A model generated the notes under the pieces. It worked only from the letters and a program-made list of their open reading frames with translations. It did not search any database and had not been told where the DNA came from. Source: Sarcomyxa edulis (lineage: Eukaryota; Basidiomycota; Agaricomycetes; Agaricales; Mycenaceae). From it: a stretch of DNA of 64,000 nucleotides. A program made the position numbers and the translations under genes. Below, one piece after another: positions 10,458 to 21,471 of this stretch; the first letter of the stretch is position 1; every line of letters starts with the position of its first letter. Location of the stretch: the NCBI GenBank assembly GCA_009761415.1, contig QUOL01000031.1:1-64000 (forward strand), read 5' to 3'.

Positions 10458-13091
10458 CTACTGACGGCCTCCGACCGGGCGAAAACCCACCGATGTCGGT
10501 GAAGATCGTTTTGGTTTGACGAACGTTGGAACTGTGACAACCTTTCCTGTATTAGGGCAGGTCAAGGTCAAGTCCTGGTTTCCGGTCGTATAGTCCTTGG
10601 TAACGCATCCCGTTAGTTTAAAGAATGGTCGTCCCATTAGTATTTCGAACGGAGCGTTTTCCACCACATGGACCTTCAGATAGATTTCGAGTCCTCCGAT
10701 ATTAAATTTAAGGTCCTCGATAAGCCCCGTAGTCGTGTCATGCTGGCTATTGGCCGATTCCATAGTGATTTTATGGTCCGGTCTCAAGTGTATTCCGAGT
10801 TTCTGCCAAAGTCCCTTGTTCATGGCAATTATTTCCGACCCTCCGTCCAACACACATTCGACCTTTTCATCCTCGATAGTCGGGTAGATTACTCTGAGTT
10901 TTTCAATGGATGAGCCCGTGAGGAGAATTTCTTCGTCCGGTCCGTTCGGATTTTCGTACCGAAGGATATAACTGGAGTCCGGTTCGTCGATGTTGTCCGG
11001 ATTAATCGACTCGAGTCGTCCAACCGTCGGAATCCTTTTAGTAGACACCAGTTCCTTGTACTGTTTTCTGACGTCTAGGCTAAGCGAAAGTAATTCTCTT
11101 TGTGAGATGGATATCTGAGTATCAAGTGATCGGTTCAAGACCCTTTTTGCCAACTCCGGATCTTCTATCGGCGTTGAGAATTTATACTGCGGACCAGTTT
11201 GTACCTGCTTCCTTCCTTCGGTCGCATCCTTTTCGAATTCTACCGTTTTCCTTTTGGGAGGAACTTGGCTGACCGGATCGTCAGGGAGCGGCTGAGGTCG
11301 TCCGGGGGGTCCTTTCCTTCGCATAGCAGGTACAGGTTTCTCCGTAGGTTCCAGCGGTTTGCCATTACGGGTTTTTCTTGCTTGTTCGTTTGCTAGGACT
11401 TCTCCGATATCTTCTTCTTCTTCCTCGATCTCCTCGATCCTTGACTCTTTGTAGTACGAACTAGAAGTTTCTCCGGACGATGCGAACCACATGGTAGAGG
11501 CATGGGGAGGTGCATCGCGTACAAAGTTGACGCCATTTATAATCGACCCCGGATACATTTCATGGTACCTGTTGATTCTGGCAGCCAAGTTGATTCCTTC
11601 TATATTTGAAGGAACCCATGCTCCGTTCGGAAGTACGACTTTTCCGTTCATGTTTCGCATGCATTTCCCGTCTCTGATAAATTCGGCGACCTTCGGACAA
11701 TCTCGAATGAAGTGAGACGTGTCCGAACAGAACGCACAAACCGAGCCGTTTCCTGGACCGTTTTGAGTTCTTCGGACAGGGGATCGATCGAGGAATGGGT
11801 TAGGTGCCCTTCCCTGCGCCGGGACATAGCCTTGGTAACGGTTATTGTATGACATGGCCTGGTTTGCCCCCATGTTTGATAACGTGGCTGCCAACGTACT
11901 CATGCTTGCTGCCAACTCCCTATTAAGCGCCTTTATTTCCCTCGACATTTCGTCTATTTCTTGTTTAACTACCGGATCCATTCCAGTCGTCTGTGTTCCG
12001 CTGTAAAGAACCTGTCCTCCTAGGATATGTTGGCCTTCCTTGTAGAGGTCATCGATCATATATGGTTCGTCGAGTTCCTGGTCGGGCTTCTTGATTTTTA
12101 GTCGGGCCATTAGCTGGACCAGAAACTGCGGGTGGAGTCCTTTTACGTAGAGGCGATTCTCTTCTTTAGCAGAGATCTTGTTTTGGTCTTTGAGATGATG
12201 CGATATCCTGGTGAAAGAACGATGGTATTTTCCAAAGTCCGATTTGGTGTTAATCGGTATTGCTGCTTCTTTTGCAAGCAAGACCTCTAGATCATTGAGC
12301 GTATATTTCTTTTTCTCGTCTGATCCGGGATAAAGCTTCCGGACTTCGGATTTGAAGGCGTCCCAGTCTTTTGCGGTAACCACCTTCCAAAGCGATTCGT
12401 CTTCCGCCCCAAGGTAGTACCTAGCCATGTCGATTTTCTCTTTATCCGACGCTTTCCCAGCCGCCGTGCATACTTGGTCTATGTCTTCGAAATACCTTGT
12501 AACAGATTCGTCGAGACCATCAAATTTTGGAGCATCCCTGCTGGTCCGGGTGGGCGGCGGTCTTGACGTCATTGTCGGAAGGTTTTTCTGTATTCGGGGT
12601 TGGGATATTCGAGGGTTTATGCGATTCGATGGTAACGGTATCTGAGACGGAGGAGGTGGCTGAGTCTGCGTTTGGTCTTGTGTTGAAGTTTGGCGGGAAG
12701 GGATGGATAGGATTCGAGACTCCAATTGGAGGTGAGATAAGGGTTCGGCTGGTAAACTGTTCGACGGTTCGTTTCCCTGGGCTAGGCTAACCGAGTCTTC
12801 CGAGGGCGTAAGGGAGGCTTCTGTTGAAATAGTGTCCGATTCAACGGAACGTGGGAGCAATTCTTCGTCTGAGGTATCTATGTTGGAAGGAGGTGTTTGG
12901 GATGGCAACCAATCAAGATTTATTGATGGTACGTCCGATAGCGGTGACGATTCGGGCGGAGTCGTTTCTTCGGAAAGGTCGCTTTGTGGATATTCGACGG
13001 ATAAATGTGGTATACGGGAAGTTTGAGAGAAGGCTTGAAGCTCTGCTTCAGCTAAACGAGTTTGGGCTCGGGTAACTCGTCTAGTAGACAC
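10458..13091 (-). CDS. gag: Gypsy Gag with CCHC knuckle and retropepsin-like protease
   Basis: Frame of 877 codons. The N-terminal 170 residues are proline/serine/threonine-rich. The capsid-like region follows (about residues 185-340, APKFDGLDESVTRYF onward). A retroviral zinc knuckle CAFCSDTSHFIRDC (C-x2-C-x4-H-x4-C) lies near residue 450. A protease segment CVLDGGSE near residue 750 has Asp-Gly-Gly at the active site where Asp-Thr/Ser-Gly is usual. There is no ATG at the 5' end of the frame: it opens just after a TAA at the primer binding site, begins with GTG at 13091, and the first ATG is at 12572 (MTSRPPP). So initiation is at 12572, at a non-AUG codon, or through a spliced leader. It ends in the frameshift signal. 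Confidence 0.88.
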   Translation of the reverse strand: MSTRRVTRAQTRLAEAELQAFSQTSRIPHLSVEYPQSDLSEETTPPESSPLSDVPSINLDWLPSQTPPSNIDTSDEELLPRSVESDTISTEASLTPSEDSVSLAQGNEPSNSLPAEPLSHLQLESRILSIPSRQTSTQDQTQTQPPPPSQIPLPSNRINPRISQPRIQKNLPTMTSRPPPTRTSRDAPKFDGLDESVTRYFEDIDQVCTAAGKASDKEKIDMARYYLGAEDESLWKVVTAKDWDAFKSEVRKLYPGSDEKKKYTLNDLEVLLAKEAAIPINTKSDFGKYHRSFTRISHHLKDQNKISAKEENRLYVKGLHPQFLVQLMARLKIKKPDQELDEPYMIDDLYKEGQHILGGQVLYSGTQTTGMDPVVKQEIDEMSREIKALNRELAASMSTLAATLSNMGANQAMSYNNRYQGYVPAQGRAPNPFLDRSPVRRTQNGPGNGSVCAFCSDTSHFIRDCPKVAEFIRDGKCMRNMNGKVVLPNGAWVPSNIEGINLAARINRYHEMYPGSIINGVNFVRDAPPHASTMWFASSGETSSSYYKESRIEEIEEEEEDIGEVLANEQARKTRNGKPLEPTEKPVPAMRRKGPPGRPQPLPDDPVSQVPPKRKTVEFEKDATEGRKQVQTGPQYKFSTPIEDPELAKRVLNRSLDTQISISQRELLSLSLDVRKQYKELVSTKRIPTVGRLESINPDNIDEPDSSYILRYENPNGPDEEILLTGSSIEKLRVIYPTIEDEKVECVLDGGSEIIAMNKGLWQKLGIHLRPDHKITMESANSQHDTTTGLIEDLKFNIGGLEIYLKVHVVENAPFEILMGRPFFKLTGCVTKDYTTGNQDLTLTCPNTGKVVTVPTFVKPKRSSPTSVGFRPVGGRQ
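10465..10488 (-). promoter_or_regulatory. Programmed -1 ribosomal frameshift signal at the gag-pol junction
   Basis: The heptamer G GGT TTT occupies 10488-10482 on the minus strand, and its triplets are exactly in the gag frame (GTG GGT TTT CGC). It fits X XXY YYZ. After a 4-nt spacer, CGGTC-GGA-GGCCG at 10477-10465 can fold into a 5-bp hairpin. The gag stop (TAG) is at 10460-10458. Pol lies in the -1 frame and is open across the overlap. Confidence 0.75.
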
Positions 13092-13101
13092 CTTTTAAAT
13101 C

Positions 13102-13119
13102 CCCTCGCGGTGGGCTCCA
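13102..13119 (-). other. Primer binding site candidate
   Basis: The plus strand reads ...TCGCGGTGGGCTCCA ending at 13119, the form of a tRNA 3' end, and a T-loop-like TTTAAATC lies just upstream. Its complement on the minus strand starts TGGAGCCCACC directly inside the LTR, where minus-strand cDNA priming occurs. The tRNA identity was not resolved. Confidence 0.6.
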
Positions 13120-13121
13120 GT

Positions 13122-14866
13122 TGTGATGAGGACTGCGGCGCTAGGAGTAGATGGGCTAGACTCCTAACTATAGTTCGCCTCTAGGGGGTAAGGTGACGTT
13201 TTCTCGGAGGGGATTTTACGTAGCGAGAAATCCTAATGCCCAGTGACTTGTGTTTGGATAATGTGTTCGTATGGTGGTGAGGTGGGTATGAGATGATGAG
13301 GTGTAAGGTAAGCTTCGGACTTGTAGGATCGTTCTCGGTAGGCCGTTTAGAGGCTTCGGACAGCTATAGGTTCGATCTTGGAAAACCTACGAAGGCCTCG
13401 GACAGCTTTCGGAGAGCTGATCGATGCTTCGGACGGCTTATAATACGTCTTCGGAGAGCTATCGGGGGCTTCGGACAGCTATAAGTTCGATCTTGGAGAA
13501 CCTACGAGGGCCTCGGACAGCTTTTGGTGAGCTGACCGATGCTTTGTATAGTTATAAAACGTCTTCGGAGAGCTATCGAAGGTTTCGGACAGCTCTGAAC
13601 TGATTTCGGAGAGCTTCGAGGGTTTCGGACAGCTCTGGACTGATTTCGGAGAGCTTCCTTTGTTCCGGGAGTGGTACTGCCGACTGAATCAAGTCCTTTT
13701 TCTCTTGTTTTGACCGACTCCTGTAATCGTTCCTTGTCTCGGTTTCAGAAGTATGAGAAAGAGATAGAATTCCTATAGAGAGTGACTGGGTAGTTGGTCG
13801 ATTCGGGTATGTTCCTCTGGTTCTCGTCCACACTGGTTCTATCTACCGTTCTCCATGTCCTATCCTACTTTATATATGAATTCCTTCCCTGTCCTTGCCT
13901 AATTCTTCACCCCGAGTGCCATCCCAAGGTCCCCGAGATCTCCAATGATGAAACAGATCCGGTATTGGTTTTGATGTGTCCGAACCTCGCTCAGTGTGAA
14001 AGGTTAGGGCCTGAGGTGTTTTCTGAAAGCGTTGCAAGGTGAATTTGTGAAGGGATGAAACATGTCCGAGTGAGCAGGATGATGGGGAGCTTCCGATAGA
14101 TTTTTCCAAGATGCGACGGCCAAAGTTGTCCGAGAAGAGTGAATTTGATGTGGGTTGCTAGGCGGAGACCTGTAGTGTCTTTGTTAGCGGGCGATACCTC
14201 GCTTACAAGTGCTGTGTCATGTGATAAACACAGAGGGAAGAATATTCCGTAGCACCACTTGGTCAGGGTGGACGGAGGTCTTAACGAGGCGTCCAGATGC
14301 ATGGAAAGGTGTGAATTGAGATCACAATGTAAAGGGAATATGTCCGATTTGATAGGAAGAACAGCTCAGGGCAGTAAGCATCACGTTGGCGGTATGTCGA
14401 CTGGTGGCAATGTTTTATCGGTGAAGTATCTCTCGATGAGGTCTTCTAGAGGTGAAAGGGAGCCTGCTGAAACGATTTGGGATCTGTCCGAAGGATCTAG
14501 GGGGCTGCGGAGAGGTGATCGAGTACATTGGGCCTTCGGTCAGGTGAAACGACGATAGGGAATTGGGTTCTGGCGGTAGATTTCCTTCGGAGAAGTTGTT
14601 CGTGTGTGATTTCAGGTATTCCAAAACGTTCTGAGACGTGACCGAAGGCGGGTTAGCGTTTCGTGAGTGGATGAAGAGGCCGCTTTCGGGGAGGAACCGT
14701 CAAGTAGCGGGTACTTGGTGTCTTTCAGTGTCCGGTCATTCGAAAAGTAAGTCGTTTGTGGTAATACCACCAGTGTCTCTGTAGTTAGCTATGTCTGGGG
14801 AGTCGCATAAGAGTAGGTTGTTGTATAGTTGTCGATTCCTTGGCTGGGGATGCTGGCATCCTCACA
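13122..14866 (-). repeat. LTR of the minus-strand Gypsy element (about 1.75 kb)
   Basis: It begins TGTGATGAGG two bases from the primer binding site and ends CCTCACA, so the ends form a short inverted repeat TGTGA/TCACA. It ends exactly where the RNase H frame of the host element resumes (ACGCTACAAAATTTC, residues TLQNF). It has no convincing coding capacity. The length is unusual for Ty3/Gypsy, whose LTRs are more often a few hundred bp. The second copy is not in the window, so the borders rest on structure alone. Confidence 0.6.
13355..13660. repeat. Tandem repeats inside the LTR
   Basis: Two diverged copies of a roughly 115-bp unit (start 13355 and 13470), each opening TTCGGACAGCTATA. They are followed by two copies of a roughly 40-bp unit built from CGGACAGCTCTG...ACTGATTTCGGAGAGCTTC. 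The repeated core is (T)TCGGA(C/G)AGCT, more than ten times. Such arrays in LTRs may be enhancer or packaging elements; this is inference. Confidence 0.75.
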
Positions 14867-16558
14867 ACGCTACAAAATTTCGATACTCAGAAGGATCTGT
14901 CTCGACGCCAAGCGAGATGGATGGAATTCCTCAGCCAATACGATCACACCATTCAATACATCCCAGGGGAGGACAACACGGTGGCCGATGCCCTTTCTCG
15001 CACTGAGATTTCAGGAACGCCCGAGTCTGAGCCGTCTATCGACGTTAACGCTTTGTTCAGCATTAAAACCGACCCTTCTGTTTTACGCGATATAAAAACC
15101 GGTTACACCGCGGATCCTTTCTGTACGAATCTGTTCGACGACATCGCTTCAGGGAAAGTCGATAAGAAGAGTGGAGTCCGTATCGCAGACGGCCTGCTCT
15201 ATCTCGGCGGACGACTCGTCATTCCTCGCACTAGTTCCTTGCGCGAAACGCTTTTCCACATGGCTCACGACGCCTTAGGTCACTTTGGCGGAGACAAATC
15301 CTACGCTGCTCTACGCAATGACTACTACTGGCCTAATATGCGTCGAGACCTTGTCAACGCATACGTAGCTTCCTGCGCTGATTGTCAACGCAACAAAGGA
15401 CGAACGGCTAAACCCGCTGGGCCGCTCCATCCTCTGCCTATCCCTGACGGCCGACTCGATTCTATAACCATGGATTTCGTTGGACCGTTGCCAGAGGAAG
15501 ACGGTTTTGATTGTTTGATGACGATCACGGACCGTCTTGGCGCCGACGTTCAAATTGTTCCTTGTCGAACTGACTCAACCGCCCAACAGATCGCTGGTCT
15601 TTTCTTCGATCGGTGGTATTGTGAAAACGGCTGTCCTTTGGAGATCATCAGCGACCGCGATAAATTATTCATTTCAAAGTTCTGGACCGCTCTGATGGTC
15701 CGCGCCGGTATTAAACACCGACTCTCCACTTCCTATCACCCCCAGACGGACGGCCTTTCTGAACGTTCAAACAAAACCGTCATCCAGGCGATCCGTTTTC
15801 ATGTGGAGCGCAATCAAAAAGGATGGTCTTCAGCCTTACCCGCAGTGCGTTTTCACATCATGAATACCGTCAATGCGTCCACTGGATATTCCGGTTTCCA
15901 ATTGAAAACCGGTCGTTCCCCTCGTCTGTTGCCCCCTTTAGCCGACGGCGACATTCCTACTTGCTTGGAGGACTCGCAGGCCATTCAGCTTTTGGAGACC
16001 CTTCAGACAGACGTCATGGAAGCCCAGGACAACTTGCTTGCAGCTAAAGTTCATCAAGCTCACCAAGCTAATAAGTCGCGCGCTGTCGAGCACAACTACC
16101 AAATTGGCGACCGCGTACTGCTTACGACCGTGAATCGACGCCGGGAATACATGCAAGCAAAAGACGGGCGTGTGGCGAAGTTTATGCCGCGTTTCGACGG
16201 TCCGTATACGATTCTCGATTTTCATCCGGAGACTTCCAACTATCTCCTCGACATGCCAAACTCGCCAAATATACATCCGAATTTCCACTCCTCCCAATTA
16301 CAGCCCTTCATTGAGAACGATGCAGGCAAATTCCCTCACCGTGAACTCACACGCCCCGGTCCAATCGTAACAACGGACGGCGAAACCGAATATTTCATTG
16401 AAAAGATCTTGGACGAACGCCCTCGCGGAAAGGGTCGACAGTTTCTGGTGCGCTGGACCGGTTATGGGCCCGAACATGATCTTTGGATCGCCGGTCGAGA
16501 ACTGGAGGACACTATCGCCCTCGACGTGTGGGACACCAACAAAGTCAACCGTTCTTGA
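14867..16558 (+). pseudogene. 5'-truncated chromodomain Gypsy pol (RNase H end, integrase, chromodomain)
   Basis: Open in frame from the LTR border to the stop at 16556-16558. Order: end of RNase H (NFDTQKDLSRRQARWMEFL, then VADALSR); integrase zinc domain (HDALGHFG ... CADCQ); integrase core (MDFVGPLP, SDRDKLF, GLSERSNK); then a chromodomain (EYFIEKILDERPRGKGRQFL ... WIAGRELEDT), which marks a chromovirus. Gag, protease, reverse transcriptase and most of RNase H are missing because of the nested insertion on its left. Codon use differs from the inserted element (many GAC/ACG/CGC codons). The right LTR should lie between 16559 and about 16803 but its borders are not clear. Confidence 0.9.
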
Positions 16559-16816
16559 TTATTCTATCGATAAAGGTCTTTCTCCTTATAACTCTCTTAT
16601 ACCTTTTCTTTGCTACCTCCGACGATACAAATTTTTTAAACTATGGGTGAGTGTAACCGTAGCTTACCAATGTTTGCTCGTGTTAGACTACAGCCTTACA
16701 TAGAACGCTCAGCCTGTACTCTTACCTTTTACCTTTTAATCGATACTCTGTTTCATTTTACTTGTTTCTCATCCTCAGTGTAGACCACCTCCGTGGGCTC
16801 ACAGAATGTTCATAGA

Positions 16817-17987
16817 TTAACGAGAACGCACCGAAAAAATCGAGACGGGGATCGCGGACTCAACCGCAATGGCGATCAGTGAAGTGATCATATGATCGGT
16901 TTCTGTGAAGTGTGTCAAGGTATTTAGGGTTACGAGACTGAAGATACGAGACTGACTTTTGAATCCAGTCCTACGATTGAGTAACAAGAAAGTGAGAGAG
17001 CCGCTGTGCATGCAAAGTTCAAGGTCAAGACGATAAGTCATCAGTTCGAAGCTTTGACCTACGCAATGAGAACGTCTGTCACGGTGGAGGTTGCCGTCCA
17101 AGCGTTGGCTACCTGAACGTATGCAGTATATCCTGCCTGCATCCTCACAAAACGGAGTAGCTGCGTGGCTACGTAGAATCCGAAGATGCCTGCAGTAACA
17201 GAGCAAGTCGCAATCAGGCCAAAAACAAGCCAACCCCATCGTGCTTTGATCAAGCGTTTAACTCGCCAAGCCAGAAATATCTGACGAAATTGTTACGATG
17301 ATTGGCGGAAAGGAGACATGGTGGTGAGCACACCTGAATGGGGACGGCAGCACTGATAGGAGTCATGATCAGCACTTCATTGGGAGAGATATATCCATTT
17401 GCACGAACCCGATTACAAAGTAAGGAGTGGAGTCATATTCCCAGGGTGCAGCAGCCAGAAGAGCAAAGTCACCTGAGAAGAGAAGAAAGTAAGACTATTT
17501 CGCGCCTGTTATTGCTGAAGAGGCATACCGAAACCATCGATGGTCAATCGCCACAGCATCTATCCAGAACACCGATGTCGTAGCAATGAGCTTTATTTTG
17601 GGTATTCGGATTGGCACCAAGTTGGCACGCGTACCTCTGTAATGATCATGGTGTGGGCCACATCAATGAGGATCGTCCACCAGACGAGGGTCCTTCGTAC
17701 TACATCAGCAGAGAGCTTGCGGGCAATGTGTAAGATGAAAATACTAGATCCTCCACTGCACGAGAGGCCAAGTCAATTTGAGTGCATGACTGAGGTCATT
17801 AATCATACCGAGTCGTCGAAATGAGCGTTGTAATAGTTTATAAGCTCTACCACGTAGTGAGCATAACATCTGGTGTTTTTGAGTGGCAAGGATACGCACG
17901 AATTATGGAGATGCCAAAAACACAGGCATTGATGATGATACCAATTTCTATGGCACCTAAAGTAATGCCAAGTCCTGATTTCACCAT
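16817..17987 (-). pseudogene. DUF6534-type seven-helix membrane protein, truncated and partly decayed
   Basis: Typical segments of the Agaricomycete DUF6534 family can be read. Helix 1 starts at ATG 17987 (MVKSGLGITLGAIEIGIII). A second segment ends ARKLSADVVRRTLVWWTILI. A later exon has IFLAWRVKRLIKARWGWLVF with two helices and ends TATSTVTDVLIA (near 17065), then a short exon ends with the TGFKSQ motif. The second and third coding segments cannot be joined in frame with any good splice pair I found. The last exon stops at 16817, close to the retroelement edge, and lacks the final helix and tail. Truncation by the chromovirus insertion is likely. The family's function is unknown. Confidence 0.55.
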
Positions 17988-19937
17988 GGGTGTCAAAGAG
18001 TGAGAAGGCTTAAAGCAAGAGAGAATCGAGTAGGATGCAGAGGAGAACAGGTCCCGACAGGAGAGACGTTGTCGTCTTGTCGGTCCCGACAGACAAATGA
18101 TACGCTGAAGGCCTACTCCTTAAGGCCGTTGCGGCTCCTGCGAGATTCCATAGATCTGAAACCGTCGCGATGGCGCGATATTGCAACCTCATACTCAGAA
18201 TTTATCGATCCTACTGGACTTTACCAGACAACTGTGGCTTGGTTTGTGAGTCGGCCCATCACTGGTAAAGATTGTCCAGAAAAACAAGCTCAAGCCCGAA
18301 AGATATGTCTGAGTCCCTCGTGTCAGCGGGAGGGTGGGACGTCGATTACAGATGCCTGGGCATGGAAATACGTACATGGCATCTTGGATCTCATTCCGCG
18401 TGTACGAGCCCAATATTACTAACCCATCGATATCGCTTACGATTTGGGCACCGAAGTATACGGAGTGACTGCCAGTCGAGTGCGTCAAAAAGACTGCACG
18501 AAGTCTTGGCGATGTATTGAGGTGGTATGGCTTGAACGTAGGTATGTGTTGTTCAGTTGTTGGGCCACACTGGCATACCATTACGATTCTAGTTGTGTTG
18601 ATGGAAGACAGGCGATGTCGATAGTATGAACCTGGTGAAATATACTGACATCAACTGTGGGACGAAGGCAGATAAGTTTTGGATGAGATTGCGGGTGTGA
18701 GTTTGTGAGCAAACTTGCACAGATTTTGTACTTATACTGGTCAGTGTCAAGAGGACCTGTGAGGGTCCCGGACCTCGGTGAGAGTCACGCCGGCACCGGC
18801 CTCAGCCCGTATTATTAGCGCAGGCCACTAGACACCATATGCAAATAACGGAAGTAGATGTCACGAGGTGTGACTTGATTTTATTCTTCCATCCAGTTTT
18901 TTTCCTCCTGCAGTGAGTTACCCTGACCGGACTCAAATTCAACACCGACAGAACTACCAGGAGCATCAATACTCTGCCGGTGGCTTTGCATGTCTTCGCA
19001 CATTGTATTGTCCGCGAAGCGTCGAAGCAATCCGACTTTTATCCGTTTCGAGACTTGACTCGTGGAATCGGAGATAGCATGCGTGTCGGACTCGAGTCCT
19101 AATGATCCCGAACACAAGGCTCGCAAAGGTGGCTGTTGGCATCTATGCCTCGTTCAATATGTTGGCCTTTCTTGAGGGTTTACCGATTTTCACACTCAAC
19201 TCGAATGGTATATACTACATTCGTCTTGTCCGCAACACCAATTTTCTCGGGAACCCTCTATACTTGTGGACTCAATGCTGCTATCCTCGGGCTCAAAGAC
19301 GCTTCCTGTTTTCCTTGCAAGCAAGAACTTTCGACGGATCTACAATTGATTTTGATTTTCCGAAGCAATCATGTATCAATAACGGACCTTGGAACACCGA
19401 GCATTGTCCGATATAATTGCAGGTCGCTGTGCATGCTTACCTTCGAGGTTGCCCCCCTGATCTCCCAAACTTGTGATATTTCCTGTTCCAATGACATAAC
19501 CCTCTAATCTTAGAAGTTTCTATCCTTGGTTACTTTCCGCGATTTTAGTCGCCTGTCTAACTATAGCCTCCCTGTCGTCTCCGCACATGGGAAACGAGTT
19601 GCAACGCAGCAACCGCGGGTTTCTTCTCGGCAGTTTACTCTGGGCATCTTCGTCTTCTGCTACCGAAGCCTTCGTACATGTATTTCGCCCGACGCTGTAC
19701 GGTCAGCAGGGATATCGAATCTCGTAATTTTAGGATAATCATTGTCCTACAAACGCCCATGACTCTACTCTTGCAGCACGCGTAATTCGCGGCGGAATAC
19801 ACTCCGAACAAGACCGCTCGCTATAGCAGTCCGCTGGCAGCGACAATTACGGGCATTTTTCCGATAGAGCCTCATATATAAGATGCTCCACTTTCGTTGC
19901 AAACTTCATCGGTCCAATCAGTCAACGGTCTTACAAG
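17988..19937. other. Long gene-poor stretch upstream of the GH7 gene
   Basis: Holds the promoter of the GH7 gene at its right end. Short open frames occur (for example minus-strand 18881-19126, 81 codons, and 18195-18581, 128 codons), but none shows a recognisable domain or splice structure. They may be remnants of another membrane-protein gene. No RNA gene was recognised. Confidence 0.3.
19874..19882 (+). promoter_or_regulatory. TATA box of the first GH7 gene
   Basis: ATATATAAG at 19874-19882 lies about 56 nt before the ATG at 19938, a typical place for a strong inducible fungal cellulase gene. Confidence 0.5.
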
Positions 19938-21471
19938 ATGTTCCCTGCGGTCGCTCTATTCTCCTTCGCTCTCCTTTCTATCGCTCGTGCCCAGCAGGCG
20001 GGAACGCAGACGGCGGAGACCCACCCTCCGCTTAGCTTCCAGAAATGTAGTGCTGGCGGCAGCTGCACCACCACATCGTCTTCGGTCGTCCTCGACGCCA
20101 ATTGGCGTTGGGTCCACACCACCAGCGGCTACACCAACTGCTACACCGGTAACACTTGGGACGCGTCCATCTGCCCAGACCCCACCACCTGCGCCACTAA
20201 CTGTGCTGTAGACGGAGCTGACTACTCTGGCACATACGGTATCACGTCCAGCGGCAACGCCCTCACTCTCAAATTCGTCACTCAGTCATCCGGTAAAAAC
20301 GTCGGCTCTCGTGTCTACCTCATGGCCAGTGAGACCGAGTATCAGACCTTTAATTTGAAGAACCAGGAGTTCACATTCGACGTCGATATGTCGAACCTCC
20401 CTTGCGGCCTCAACGGTGCTCTCTACTTCTCCCAGATGGACGCCGATGGTGGTGCCTCCAGGTTCTCCACCAACAAGGCTGGAGCTAAATTCGGTACTGG
20501 CTACTGTGATTCGCAGTGCCCCCAGGACATCAAGTTCATTAATGGACTGGTACGTTCCTCGTGATTATCTCCATCGAGTATCTCTAATCTATAACCGTTT
20601 TACTCGCAGGCCAACTTGCAAGGCTGGGCTCCCTCCGCCAGCGACCCCAACTCTGGAACTGGTTCTTTCGGCACGTGCTGCAGTGAAATGGACATCTGGG
20701 AGGCCAACTGTCAGTTCATCTTGAACCTTATTTCGAACCGTCATATTCTAATTCTGCCTTCTTTCTCTCAGCTGACGCTGCTGCCTTTACGCCCCACCCT
20801 TGCACCGTCACTCAACAAACTGAGTGCACCGGCTCCCAATGCGGCGACTCCGGCGTCTGTGACCACGCAGGGTGCGACTTCAACTCTTTCAGAATGGGAG
20901 ACACTACTTTCCTCGGTCCTGGAAAGACAGTCGATGTAAGCTATATTTGCCTCCGAAATATGTACTCAATTGAAAATTTTCAATATCACTTCAGACCAAC
21001 TCCAAGTTCACCGTCGTCACTCAATTCCTTACCTCCGACAACACAACCAACGGTGCTCTTACCGAGATCCGTCGCGTCTACGTCCAAAACGGCAAAGTCA
21101 TCCAGAACTCCAAGGCTAACATCCCAGGATTGGCTGCATACGACTCTATCACCGACCAATTCTGCACTGACCAGAAGAACGTTGTTGGTGACACCAACAC
21201 CTTCGCCGCTGATGGAGGTCTCACCGCTATGGGCAATGCCTTCGAGAAAGGAATGGTCTTGGTCATGAGTATCTGGGACGACCACGCGGCAGAAATGTTG
21301 TGGCTCGACAGTGACTACCCCGTCGGCGCAAACCCATCTGCCCCCGGAGTTGCGCGTGGAACTTGCGCCACCACTTCTGGTGTCCCCGCTACCGTTGAAT
21401 CCGAGAGCCCTAATGCTTCGGTGACATTCTCCAACATCAAGGTTGGACCCATTGGCTCGACATTCGCTTGA
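19938..21471 (+). CDS. cbh1: Cellobiohydrolase I, glycoside hydrolase family 7 (no cellulose-binding module)
   Basis: The model join(19938..20549, 20610..20709, 20772..20935, 20995..21471) gives 450 residues. It is a secreted enzyme that releases cellobiose from the reducing ends of cellulose chains. A signal peptide ([17 protein letters not shown]) precedes [12 protein letters not shown], the usual mature start. The catalytic motif EMDIWEAN carries the nucleophile (first Glu) and acid/base (second Glu). The second intron splits the codon just after EAN. Many paired cysteines are conserved. The protein ends right after the catalytic domain, without a linker or CBM1. A close paralogue lies inverted at 59370-60924. 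Carbon-source control is expected from the family, but no regulator site was proven here. Confidence 0.97.

Larger units (their letters stand above)
1..14866 (-). mobile_element. Very long Ty3/Gypsy LTR retrotransposon, left end outside window
   Basis: Read on the minus strand the order is LTR (about 13122-14866), primer binding site, gag-protease, -1 frameshift signal, pol, then an antisense array of small genes. The right border is inferred from the point where the sequence returns to the RNase H reading frame of another Gypsy element at 14867. The 5' half of that interrupted element should reappear at the left border. I see no plus-strand reverse transcriptase anywhere in 1-6700, and no second copy of the LTR. 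I therefore infer that the 3' LTR lies left of position 1 and that the insertion exceeds 14.8 kb. The alternative is a rearrangement that deleted the 3' LTR and joined unrelated host genes. Both main open reading frames are intact, which suggests a fairly recent insertion. Confidence 0.55.

Noticed and set aside
222..14526. A 16-nt identity (cggagaggtgatcgag) near 224 and near 14514 as evidence of a left LTR copy
   Set aside because: The flanks do not match at all, and one such match is expected by chance in 64 kb.
16644..16803. TGGGTGAG...GGCTCACA as a short LTR of the chromodomain element
   Set aside because: The ends look like a weak inverted repeat, but about 155 bp is short, no polypurine tract precedes it and no second copy is available.
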